A stretch of DNA of 64,000 nucleotides from Hormiphora californensis. Lineage: Eukaryota; Ctenophora; Tentaculata; Cydippida; Pleurobrachiidae. Below are positions 32,370-43,828 of this stretch, piece after piece. Position 1 is the first letter of the stretch; each line of letters starts with the position of its first letter. Below the pieces are notes generated by a model. The model did not search any database, was not told where the DNA came from, and saw only the letters and a list, made by a program, of their open reading frames with translations. The stretch lies in NCBI GenBank assembly GCA_020137815.1, contig CM035351.1, positions 4,113,078 to 4,177,077 on the forward strand, read 5' to 3'. Both the position numbers and the translations under genes were made by a program.

Positions 32370-32654
32370 GACCTAAGCTGCAATCCCCTGACCTGGGATT
32401 AGCAGTAAAGTCACCCTTTTTTGGCACCAAATTTAGACGTTTTTGGCCATAACTCAGCCATTTCTTGGCAAAGTTGCTTAATCTTGAGCTTGTTGGAAAG
32501 AGGGAATCGAGCTCTTTCCATACAACCCAAGTTTCAGCAAAATGGTGAATAAATGGCGGAGCTACGCGTACGGCGCAAAACGCCTTAAAACGCACATTTT
32601 GCGACATAACTCCGCCACTTTTGCACCGATTTTTATTTTCTTTAGCTGCGTGGA
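32370..32654 (-). repeat. Dispersed repeat, copy 1
   Basis: The stretch read on minus contains AATGGCTGAGTTATGGCC followed by a GGTGACTTTACTGCTAAT block. Related sequence occurs at 37140-37262 and at about 53230-53420. It is non-coding. Together with copy 2, in inverted orientation, it flanks the LINE/foldback nest. Confidence 0.65.
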
Positions 32655-33885
32655 AAGAAGAATAATAATAATATCGAGTATTTATATCCCGCTACTATGC
32701 GTTAAATATGATAGTCCTTCTTCTTCTTCTTCTTCGTAGAGGCTGTCTCTTCGTAGAGGCTGTCCACTACCCGTTTATTCTTGAACTAACGAGCCCAAGA
32801 TCTTGGTATCTTGGTATTGTCTTTGTGTAGATCCTACACCGGTGTCAGTTCTTTACAGAGCCTCCCCCTCCCTGGAAACATTCCGTATGAAGTCCAATAC
32901 TGAATTGTTGTTCTGTTTTTGGTATCCGAGTACCGGGGGACGATCCGGGAATCTCTTCAGCCATTTCCCCAGAAGTATCTTGAATGAGTCAAAATCTTCC
33001 GCTGAGTTCACTTCGCTGGGGAGGGTATACCATAACCGGGTCGCTCTATTTGAAAACGAGTTGTGGTGCTTCGTCTGGACCGATTTCTGGGTGTTTGTGG
33101 GGCATGTAGGGATCTTTGCCTTTTTTCCGAGTCGGATATGGTTGTAAAAGCGAATGCCAATATCAGGGTGTGAACTGCATGTCGTGTTTGCTAGTCGCGA
33201 GCGCGCTTGCGAGACAAGCAAACACGTCAAGGTTCATTAACAAGCATGCTGCTCAGTCATTTTAGATTTAATACACAATGTAAGGATACCATGTAATAGG
33301 TGAGACTCTTGCCGTCACCCTCGTTCAAGTCCCGTGAAAAACGGAGCAGTACACGCAAACTGATGCCCATTTTCCTCGCGTGACCCCGATTCAGCAGTTT
33401 GAGACACCAACTCTTTAGGGGGCCATATCTCAGGAACCAGACAAGATAGGAAAAATCGCCGTCTAACGAGGCGTACAGTTTTTAATCTAGTTTACCACTG
33501 TACCGGCCGTTTCACTCTCCGACCTAAAACAAAAATCGCAACCCCACAAAACTTCAAAATAATGAAATTCGCATCTCGCATGTCGTGTTGCATGTCGTGT
33601 CATGTTGTTGACGCGCTCGCGTTCAACTCTCACACAGCAGCTGCAGAACATGGCGGGAAACATCGAGGAGTAGAGAGAGGGTCGGTGCCGAATCAAATAT
33701 TTCTTGATCTTGATCTACTCCATCTCTCAGCTATCCTACCCCTCATCAACTCGATCTCTCAGCTACCCTACCCCTCATCTACTCCATCTTTCAGCTACCC
33801 TACCCCTCATCTACTCCATCTTTCAGCTACCCTACCCCTTATCTAGTCCATCTCTCAGCTACCCTACTCCTCATCTACTCCATCT

Positions 33886-33976
33886 CTCAGCTTCCCTATT
33901 AGGGAAGCATAGAGATGGAAACGATTAGGGGTAGGGAATCCCTATCCATAATCGTTTCCATCTCTATGCTTCCCTA
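33886..33976. repeat. Small palindrome inside the left arm of the foldback element
   Basis: GGGAAGCATAGAGATGGAAA is followed after a short loop by its inverse ending CTATGCTTCCC. Stem is about 31 bp. This hairpin is present only in the left arm; the right arm runs through the corresponding junction (about 35915) without it. Confidence 0.75.
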
Positions 33977-34883
33977 GCCCTCATCAACTCCATCTTTCAG
34001 CTACCCTACCCCTAATCTAGTCCATCTCTCCGCTACCCTACTCCTCATCTACTCCATCTCTCAGCTACCCTACCTCCCATTTACTCCATCTCTCAGCTTC
34101 CCTACCTCCCATTTACTCCATATCTCAGCTTCCCTACCTGCCATTTACTCCATCTCTCAGATACCCTACCTCCCATTTACTCCATCTCTCAGATACCCTA
34201 CCTCCCATTTACTCCATCTCTCAGCTTACCTACCTCCCATTCACTCCATCTCTCAGCTTCCCTACCTCCCATTCACTCCATCTCTCAGCTTCCCTACCTC
34301 CCATTTACTCCATCTCTCAGCTACCCTACCTCCCATTCACTCCATCTCTCAGCTACCCTACCTCCCATTAACCATTTACTCCATCTCTCAGCTTCCCTAC
34401 CTCCCATTTACTCCATCCCTCAGCTTCCCTACCTCCCATTTACTCCATCCTTGCCTCCCATTTACTCCATCTCTCAGCTACCCTACCTCCCATTCACTCC
34501 ATCTCTCAACTACCCTACCTCCCATTTACTCCATCTCTCAGCTACCCTACCTCCCATTTACTCCATCCTTGCCTCCCATTTACTCCATCTCTCAGCTACC
34601 CTACCTCCCATTCACTCCATCTCTCAACTACCCTACCTCCCATTTACTCCATCTCTCAGCTACCCTACCTCCCATTTACTCCATTTCTCAGCTTCCCTAC
34701 CTCTCATTTACTCCATCTCTCAGCTACCCTACCTCCTATTTACTCCATCTCTCAGCTTCCCTACCTCCCATTTACTCCATCTCTCAGCTACCCTACCACC
34801 CATTTACTCCATCTCTCAGCTTTCCTACCTCCCATTTACTTCATCTCTCAGCTTCCCTACCTCCCATTTACTCCATCTCTCAG
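33976..34883. repeat. 32-bp tandem array, left arm of foldback element
   Basis: About 28 copies of a 32-bp unit beginning CTCCATCTCTCAGCTACCCT, with variants (CTTCCC for CTACCC, CATTCA for CATTTA, and short 17-bp partial units around TCCATCCTTGCCTCCC). Since 32 is not a multiple of 3, the array reads open in all frames as a repeated LLHLSA..PPIYSIS peptide, which is an artefact. Confidence 0.95.
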
Positions 34884-34902
34884 GGGTAGGAATGTTAGGA
34901 TA

Positions 34903-35930
34903 AATGAGAGATGGAGTAAATGGGAGGTAGGGAAGCTGAGAGATGGAGTAGATGGGAGGTAGGGAAGCTGAAGGATGGAGTAGATGGGAGATAGGGAAGC
35001 TGAGAGATGGAGTAAATGGGAGGTAGGGAAGCTGAGAGATGGAGTAAATGGGAGGTAGGGAAGGTAAGAGATGGAGTAAATGGGAGGTAGGGAAGCTGAG
35101 AGATGGAGTAAATGGGAGGTAGGGAAGGTAAGCGATGGAGTAAATGGGAGGTAGGGAAGCTGAGAGATGGAGTAAATGGGAGGTAGGGAAGCTGAGAGAT
35201 GAAGTAAATGGGAGGTAGGGTAGCTGAGAGATGGAGTAAATGGGAGGTGGGGAAGCTGAGAGATGGAGTAAATGGGAGGTAGGGTAGTTGAGAGATGGAG
35301 TGAATGGGAGGTAGGGTAGCTGAGAGATGGAGTAAATGGGAGGCAAGGATGGAGTAAATGGGAGGTAGGGAAGCTGAGAGATGGAGTAAATGGGAGGTAG
35401 GGAAGCTGAGAGATGGAGTAAATGGGAGGTAGGGTAGCTGAGAGATGGAGTGAATGGGAGGTAGGGTAGCTGAGAGATGGAGTAAATGGGAGGTAGGGAA
35501 GCTGAGAGATGGAGTAAATGGGAGGTAGGGTAGTTGAGAGATGGAGTGAATGGGAGGTAGGGTAGCTGAGAGATGGAGTAAATGGGAGGCAAGGATGGAG
35601 TAAATGGGAGGTAGGGAAGCTGAGGGATGGAGTAAATGGGAGGTAGGGAAGCTGAGAGATGGAGTAAATGGGAGGTAGGGTAGCTGAGAGATGGAGTGAA
35701 TGGGAGGTAGGGTAGCTGAGAGATGGAGTAAATGGGAGGTAGGGAAGCTGAGAGATGGAGTAAATGGGAGGTAGGTAAGCTGAGAGATGGAGTAAATGGG
35801 AGGTAGGGTATCTGAGAGATGGAGTAAATGGCAGGTAGGGAAGCTGAGATATGGAGTAAATGGGAGGTAGGTAAGCTGAGAGATGGAGTAAATGGGAGGT
35901 AGGGAAGCTGAGAGATGGAGTAGATGAGGA
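34903..35930. repeat. 32-bp tandem array, right arm of foldback element
   Basis: Inverse-complement array of the same 32-bp unit, about 32 copies. Its variant pattern differs from the left array: other partial-unit positions and several GGTAAG-type variants. The arrays have therefore diverged in copy number while the outer arms stayed nearly identical. Confidence 0.95.
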
Positions 35931-36884
35931 GTAGGGTAGCTGAGAGATGGACTAGATAAGGGGTAGGGTAGCTGAAAGATAGAGTAGATGAGGGGTAGGG
36001 TAGCTGAAAGATGGAGTAGATGAGGGGTAGGGTAGCTGAGAGATCGAGTTGATGAGGGGTAGGATAGCTGAGAGATGGAGTAGATCAAGATCAAGAAATA
36101 TTTGATTCGGCACCGACCCTCTCTCTACTCCTCGATGTTTCCCGCCATGTTCTGCAGCTGCTGTGTGAGAGTTGAACGCGAGCGCGTCAACAACATGACA
36201 CGACATGCAACACGACATGCGAGATGCGAATTTCATTATTTTGAAGTTTTGTGGGGTTGCGATTTTTGTTTTAGGTCGGAGAGTGAAACGGCCGGTACAG
36301 TGGTAAACTAGATTAAAAACTGTACGCCTCGTTAGACGGCGATTTTTCCTATCTTGTCTGGTTCCTGAGATATGGCCCCCTAAAGAGTTGGTGTCTCAAA
36401 CTGCTGAATCGGTGTCACGCGAAGAAAATGGGCATCAGTTTGCGTGTACTGCTCCGTTTTTCACGGGACTTGAACGAGGGTGACGGCAAGAGTCTCACCT
36501 ATTACATGGTATCCTTACATTGTGTATTAAATCTAAAATGACTGAGCAGCATGCTTGTTAATGAACCTTGACGTGTTTGCTTGTCTCGCAAGCGCGCTCG
36601 CGACTAGCAAACACGACATGCAGTTCACACCCTGAATATTGTTGGGGGCTTTTCCATTGGCCATTTTCCACATCATGACGATGGTATAGCGCTCCCGGCG
36701 GCGTTGAAGGGAGAGGATGTTTAGGGTTTTCAAACGCTCCCAGTAGTTTACGTTTCCCATTCCAGTGATCCGTTTTGTGAACTTCTTTTGAATCGCTTCA
36801 ACATTCTGGATATCTGAGATTTTCGGTGAGTCCCAGAGTGGGCAGCAGTATTCTAATTTGCTGCGATTAATGGTCCTTTCTAGT

Positions 36885-37091
36885 TTCTCGGAACATGCTC
36901 CTCTAACAATCTGCACGTCTTTCACGTTTAGGTCGACCCAAACCCGGGTGTGAATGCTTACAACAGTGAAATTACATGCGATATACTACATCACGCGCAT
37001 GTAATTTCACTGTTGTTAGCATTCACACCCGGGTTTGGGTCGACCTAAACGTGAAAGACGCGCAGATTGTTAGAGGAGCATGTTCCGAGAA
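36885..37091. repeat. Inverted repeat (about 95-bp arms, 15-bp loop) at the 5' end of the LINE remnant
   Basis: The sequence from TTCTCGGAACATGCTCC through ACAGTGAAATTACATGCG is mirrored almost base for base after a loop at about 36979-36994. The left arm codes the RT peptide KDVQIVRGACSEKLE, and the right arm codes its inverted copy. This suggests an inversion-duplication at the 5' end of a truncated LINE. Confidence 0.85.
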
Positions 37092-37139
37092 TGCAGCATA
37101 AGACTTTTGTAAAGGATAGTCATTGTCCTTTTGTCTCTT

Positions 37140-37262
37140 GTTTTGAAGATGAAGCAATTTGACCAAGCGATGGCTGAGTTATGGCCAAAAACCGCTCGTG
37201 CACGTACGTTCATGTGCCAAAAGTGGGTGACTTTACCTGCTACCCTGACCTAGGTGACAGTG
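37140..37262 (+). repeat. Dispersed repeat, copy 2
   Basis: Contains GATGGCTGAGTTATGGCCAA and GGTGACTTTACCTGCTACCC, matching the inverse of 32370-32470. Its orientation is opposite to copy 1, so the pair could be terminal repeats of a larger composite of about 4.9 kb. Confidence 0.6.
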
Positions 37263-38040
37263 CAGCACTCTGCTGCAGCGAAGGCACAAACGCAAATATT
37301 TTTTTTGAAAAATATGACCCCGACTCGCACGTTTTATTTCAATTTCATACGCCGCGCGCGGCGCAAAGTTTTTTATTTGAGCCGCGCGGTCAGACCGAGC
37401 CTGGGAAATAGTTTTGCGCGTGCCGAATCAGATCTGACGACAGGATGCCTTTTAATATTTATTTATGAATTGAGGGTGTGGGGACATGAATTTGTATTCG
37501 AACCCACTGGACGAAATATTGTAGGTGCCGAAAACCTAGGTTTAACAGCTGATGACGAATTGTGGACTGAGGAACATGCTTGAATTGCCACCCGACCTGT
37601 AATATCACAAGTATACCATGCAGGAGCAATGAACTTTAAACGGAGGAACCACCAGAGGCGTCTAGACGGGTGCCAAGGAAACTCACAGGTGCAGATATAA
37701 ACACAGTGTGATCACACACGCACAAACAGTTTTAAAAAGGCCCAGCTGCACCAGGTGCGCGCACTTCACAAAGTTGTGCGTCCACTACACTTTGTATTGA
37801 TGTGCGGGGTCTTTTCTGCTAGTACTTTTAGCGAACATTGCAAAGAATGTCCCATATACCAGTCTACCGGGGGAAGGCTCGTCGAGCGCCGTTAGCGAGG
37901 GGAAGCACAAACCGAACACACACACACTCTCTCTTTCTCTCTCTCTCTTTTTCTCCCTTGGTGGTGGTGGTGTACAGGAAGTTACGTGGCACAAACTAAA
38001 CAGACGCGGTGAAAAACAAAGTGTTTGCCTTGAGGAGCAG

Positions 38041-38342
<302 letters not shown>

Positions 38343-39082
38343 TTGGAGTTACGATAGGCCATTATCCCCATTACCGGCATTTGGGTTATTTTGGCCTTTG
38401 ATATCACGAGATGAAATGAGGCCCAGGTATTTCTAAAGTGGCGGTACCTATTGATAACGTTCAGAGAGTCTAATTGGACAGTAAGAGTGAATTAGGAAAC
38501 AGGGCCATAAACGTGATGTTGGGAGTTTCTAGCGGGTAATGGGTGGTATTGGGGGGTGTTTATTTCGATATGAAACTGATAGTGACTGGGGGTACATCCA
38601 GTGTTTCAATATGGTATTATGTGATACTGTGAGGGGTAGTGGGGTTTGCGAGGGAGGTGTGGGGGACAATTAAAAATCCGGTGTTTTACATTCAATCTAC
38701 ATGTCTGCTACACACGTATGGTAAAGAAAACACAAAAGTCTCAGATGGGTATAAAAATTCAGTCTACCAAGTACAACACTATAAACTCTTTGTACACTGG
38801 AGTAAAGGAGAGAGAAAAAAAGAGAGCACACCCATTGGGAGTTTGTGTGTGAGTGATGGAAGAGAAATATATATCAAAGAAGGGGAGAATCACATACTGC
38901 CCATATAGTTCACATTTGGGCAGCGTTATACTGCCCAGGTAGAACTATTTGGGCAGCGTGTGTAGGTGTTCATGGTGTCCTGTACACATGCCTGGAAACT
39001 GGGAGGGAAGTATGCCCGCACCAGCACACCCTCCCAGTGTGGAGAAACTTCCAGACACTTAAATATTACACTGAATCCTCTA

Positions 39083-39218
39083 GTTACCATGGTAACCATG
39101 GTGTGTAACTAGTTACCATAGTAACCATAGTGTGTGTAACTAGTTACCATGGTAACCATAGGTGTAACTAGTTACCATGGTAACCATAGTGTGTGTAACT
39201 AGTTACCAGGGTAACCAC
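39083..39218. repeat. Tandem repeat of a palindromic unit (GTTACCATGGTAAC)
   Basis: Four to five copies of a roughly 32-bp unit: GTTACCATGGTAACCATAG plus GTGTGTAACTA, with TAC/CATAG variants. Each unit contains a 14-bp perfect palindrome, so adjacent units could form cruciform arrays. Confidence 0.85.
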
Positions 39219-41096
39219 TTTTCAACAACAGGGCCAAAGGGCCAAGGCCAGTAATAACCCGTGGAACCCCCCGGGTGAGGAAGGCCGGGGCCAGGACCCC
39301 TCTAGAGGGGGTGGAGAGTGCCCTAAGACAAGGTGGTGGCAATCCCCAACTACATGGGACCGAGTAGGGGGTACACGCACCAAGGGGCACAATCCACCCG
39401 ATCTGGGGGCCCTGGACCCCGGGGCCAACCCACCCACATGCAAACCATCATCTCCCCCTTCTTTCCATCAAACTCACAACAACACAACTCCAGGGTGTGC
39501 GATATATATTATATATATATATTCATATTGAGGTATAATATCCATATGTATATATTATTTATATATATATATATTATATCGGCATGATAAAAATAAAACC
39601 TATCACAATTCGAGTTCTTTATTATTAAAAATAGATTCTAAAATTCTGTAAAACCCAGTATATCATCATCACAACAAAACGTTAGGCCAGATCGGTGGTC
39701 GGGTGGTGAGCGTCGTGTCTGGGAAGTGTGATCAGTGTGTGATAGATCAGTGTGGTGTGATGGAGAGGAATATATGGTTCATATATCACGTGACTATGAC
39801 GTCATGAGCCTAACCATCACACTAAACACACCTCACACAACTATTATACCACTCCCAAACATAACGCTCATGTCTCGAAGAGGTAAATAGATAGAGACGG
39901 AAGGATGGGGCTGGATGTAACAGAGAGAGGGGAGAGAAAGAGTGAGAAACTCTCCCTCTCCCAACTCTCATTGCCCCAACACCCTCAACATCTCACACCT
40001 AGATACATGTATAATCTCTTCTAAAACTTGTTTCTCAACACACACACCGAGATCTTCTTCTTCTTCTCTAGTGTTTCTCTCATATCATTAAACGCATTTA
40101 AAGTTTTGTAAGTTCCAACAAAAGCAATCATATATATACATCATTTGCTAGGCACACCACTGTGAGGAGGAGGGATTGTGTGGGAAATGTATCGTGAAAA
40201 CAAACAGCAGCTGCTAGGATATAATGGGAGGGTGAGTGTTCTCTCAGTATCACACAATATCACACCATGATAGATCGTATATATCCTACCATTTTCACGT
40301 TTTCTGGGTGTTCCATAATGTGGAGAAGGAACACTCGGAAAACAGGTGAAAAAAGGCAGGAAGTGGAGATTGGGAATAAGGGTGAAATTACCGATGAATA
40401 AAACACACGAGATAGACACAAAAAACAACGAAGCGGAGGGGGAGTTGGAGATCTTTAGGAGTTCAGATCCCTTCCACTCGGATTACTGTGGAGACACAAG
40501 CTCAAAAGGGAGACCTCCCGCAAATCTCACAACACCACCCGCAACTACTGCTTCTAATCAAATCAGAGAGATATGTATATGGGGTAACTGCTAGTGGGTA
40601 AGGGACGGGTGTCGTCAGTTCCCTCCCCTTACCGCACTGTCTCTACCCCAAACCCTCCCACCCGCACAGTGATGTCAAGTGTGTTGGGGTAGGGGATATA
40701 TTGGTTAGTTGTATCCTGTTTTCTAGCCCGTATATAATAAAACATTTGGTTGTGCATATATAACACTCGGTTTCCCTTCCTAGCAGCGCATATATATCGA
40801 ACATGTGAGTGTAATAGTGAACCATCAATAACCCACGTGTGTGTCACACACACTAAGGAGGGATGAGGGGAGAGAGGTAACTGTTCATGTGGGCCACACC
40901 CCCACCCCACGTGTGAATAACATTGTAATCCGGGGCAATGGATCGATATACACACGGGAGGAGGGAGCGGGCCGGGCGCTAGTCGATCATCATGAAAAAC
41001 AACAACTGAACAGACGAGCTCTGAAACACCCCACTCTATCTATCTCTCTCTCTCTCTCTTTCTCATTTGTGTATTAATCTCGCACAACAACTCTCA

Positions 41097-42697
41097 TCAA
41101 ACCAAGTTATATTCTTTAAGGTTAAGCTGTAAAATAGTGTCCTTTACAGCCGCGAAGACGAACCGAATATTCTCGGTATCCGTTGCCTGCGTGTAATGGG
41201 AGTATATGGTCTTGGCATCTCCTTGTTCAGGCTGGGGATTCAGGGACAGATACATCCGGAGGATGAACTCTTTCGCTTGTTCTGCGTTACCCTTTTCACC
41301 TGAAATATTTGTTGTGTGTTAGGGTGAGTTAATATATTTCGGGGACGCTCTAGGAGGGCCGGGTGTGTTCGGACTTCATACATAGCAGCTGCCTGTGGTT
41401 ATACACACAACTTAGCAGCTCTCCCATTCCGTTCATACATTAGCCCAATGCCCACTTATTCTACCTCTATCTCTCTCGTTCTCTAGCTCTCGTTCTACAT
41501 TTTTCTTTCTCTCTTTCTACATTTTTCTTTCTCTCGTTCTACCTCTCTCTCTCTCGTTCTACCTCTATCTCTACCTCTCTCTTTCTCTCGTTGCTACAGA
41601 GGATCCCACTTTACCAACTCGTTTCTCTCTTACCAAGATCTAGTTTTTTACCATCAATGGCCATTCCAGTACAACTATTTCGTATCACTTATCCCTCTAT
41701 CACACTACTTATCTCTATCTACCTCCCCCACGCACTAGATCTCTCTTCTCCATCTCTCCCTCTCTCTCCTTCTTATCCGTCCACCTCTAAAATGGCTAAA
41801 GACAGTAAATGAGCGATATATAGCACGTGAACTAGTGAAAAGAGAATGGTTGAGGGTTTAGTTAAAAATATAATAAAAGAAAAGCATATGATGGTGAAAG
41901 TAGTAGAGAGCTAGAGTCAGTAGTACTAGATGGCCAGACATATTGTCAAGATAAAAGCTGTATTATATCACTGCGCTGGTAAGCACAAATACAAAGCAAA
42001 TGGATAAGTTTTGGCATACCTTCAAATTGTGCGAAATAGTCTTTTATGTGAGACCTTTGAATTTTCTCATCTAGCAAATCCTTTTTATTAAGAAACAATA
42101 TAACTGAAGATTGCTGAAACCAAGGGTAGGTAATAATCGTTCGAAATAGAGCTTGAGATTCCTGCATCCGGTTCTGAAAAAGGAATAGGAAAATCAGAAA
42201 ATGATTGAGAGTGGTAAACCGCAAAGCAATAAAAAGTGACTTTTTAGATCCTTCGAAGCCCCCGCTGGCATTAAACTCTGTCTTGTTACCTCTTTTGTCG
42301 ACTCGAAAAGGTACTGATCGTACTCGGATAACGCCGCAAGGAACATAATTGATGTCACGTTCTCAAAACAGTGAATCCATTTCCGACGTTCTGATCGCTG
42401 CCCTCCCACATCCACCATCCTGAAGTGAGGTAATTATTTAGACTATCTATAACGTATGGTGTACGACACCACAATTGGGCAGTGAGTCACTGTCCTTACT
42501 GTCCTTACTTTATCACACAAAATATGGGTGATATATCTTTTGCACTAACCTAAATATAACCCTGTCCATATCAAATGGATATTCTGAAATTCCTGTTGTA
42601 GGTACCCGCACCCGCAAAACATCTTGCTCTGTTGGGATATAATCGGGCAATGCCAGTCGATCGATATCGTTCAGGTAACTGGGGGAGTTAGAAATTA

Positions 42698-42772
<75 letters not shown>

Positions 42773-43758
42773 GGTCATAGAATCATTGACAACAAAAACA
42801 CATGTCGTGATTGTTTTTGTTAACACTCGACAGGTGGAATTACGTGTCTGTTTCTCTCTCTTTCCCTCTCTCACTGTCTCTATATATCTTCATTCCCTCT
42901 CGTTTATTCTTTCTTCCTCTCTTCATTTTCTATATCTTTTTCATTCTCTCTCTCTATCACACTCTGCACTCACTCTTACTCTCTATTTCCCCATTTTTCT
43001 ATTGAATTTTGATCTGATAGTGTTACTCATGTTGTGGCACACACAGCTGCACACGTGTTGACCGCATGTGTGACGTCACGACCAAGGTGTGACGTCAATA
43101 ACATCACACCTTCACCGTGACGTGATATGATGTGAAAATACCCAACTTACTAGGCACACGAGTCGGCAAGTTGGAACTCTCGTTTCCGATCGTAACACTT
43201 TTGAACACCTTCATCTGCCCACAGCGCCTTTATCGCCGTCACATTCTCAGGTGTTAGAGCCGTTACCGATTCCGGATCGATGTCTAGGATCTGATCAGCG
43301 TACTCGTCCTGGGGATAGTGTCAGTGTTAGAAGCGGTGGATTAATGGGTGCAGGTGGATAAATGTACATGATCGGGGGACTAATGAACAGCGGCCTACGA
43401 TATAGTGAAGAAAGAGAGGGAGAAATATGAAGATAAAGAGGGAGATAAAGAGAGCCGTTTTATATTATCTCTCACTTTCCATCTTATTTCCCTCGGTGGA
43501 GGCGTTGGGAAAACACATGTGTAAACTTAACGACAGTGTTTGTGTATCACTTTCTTATTCTTTCTTCCTCCTTCCTTCCTCTCTCTTGCACTCTCCCTCT
43601 TTCTATCTCTCTCTATCTCTCTCTCTCCCATTCTTTCTTTGTCTCTCCTTAGGGTGTTGCTCTCTCTTTCTCCCTTCCGATCGTGTATCCGGTTTACACG
43701 TGAGCACACCAGTAAAACTCTATGGAGCAAACTATGGGGGATGCCGCCAGGTGTGCCC

Positions 43759-43828
<70 letters not shown>

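Larger units (their letters stand above)
33164..36634. mobile_element. Giant foldback element (3.47 kb palindrome) with tandem-repeat arms
   Basis: The ends are CAGGGTGTGAACTGCATGTC and its exact inverse, flanked by the 5-bp duplication AATAT (33159-33163 and 36635-36639). Each arm is about 1.7 kb. An outer unique part of about 0.55-0.75 kb is near-identical between arms and encodes the same 94-residue ORF in both. Inner arrays of a 32-bp repeat follow. The arms meet at about 34883-34903 with a spacer of some 20 bp. No transposase was seen. Structure resembles foldback (FB/Galileo-type) elements. CAG ends and 5-bp duplication would also fit a hAT-like mobiliser; this is inference. Confidence 0.85.
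32655..36980 (-). mobile_element. 5'-truncated LINE, 3' end of reverse-transcriptase ORF, split by the foldback element
   Basis: On minus, about 36925-36640 encodes the region after the RT catalytic core (SKLEYCCPLWDS, IQKKFTKRITG, LKTLNILSLQRRRERY, MMWKMANGKAP). The frame resumes at 33163 and runs to 32853 (IRFYNHIRLGKK, SFSNRATRLWYTLPSEV, FKILLGKWL). It ends in an (ATT)n-type tail at 32658-32675. These are C-terminal features of CR1/Jockey-type LINEs. Endonuclease and RT catalytic motifs are missing, so it is dead. The tail resembles that of the complete LINE at 47473-50858, including a GATATAAATACTCG-like stretch before the ATT repeats. Confidence 0.85.

Noticed and set aside
32308-32607. 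Protein-like similarity between ORFs at 32308-32607 and 53186-53446 (both minus)
   Set aside because: The similarity comes from copies of a dispersed non-coding repeat; frames are not maintained between copies 1, 2 and 3.
33976-35930. Regular 32-bp repeats resembling a CRISPR array
   Set aside because: Repeats are contiguous with no unique spacers, are arranged as an inverted pair inside a transposon with target duplication, and lie in an animal genome.
33704-36094. Long ORFs (up to 399 residues) reading LLHLSASLPPIYSIS-like repeats
   Set aside because: They arise from the 32-bp tandem arrays of the foldback element, which are open in several frames and mirrored on both strands. No codon bias or family resemblance.
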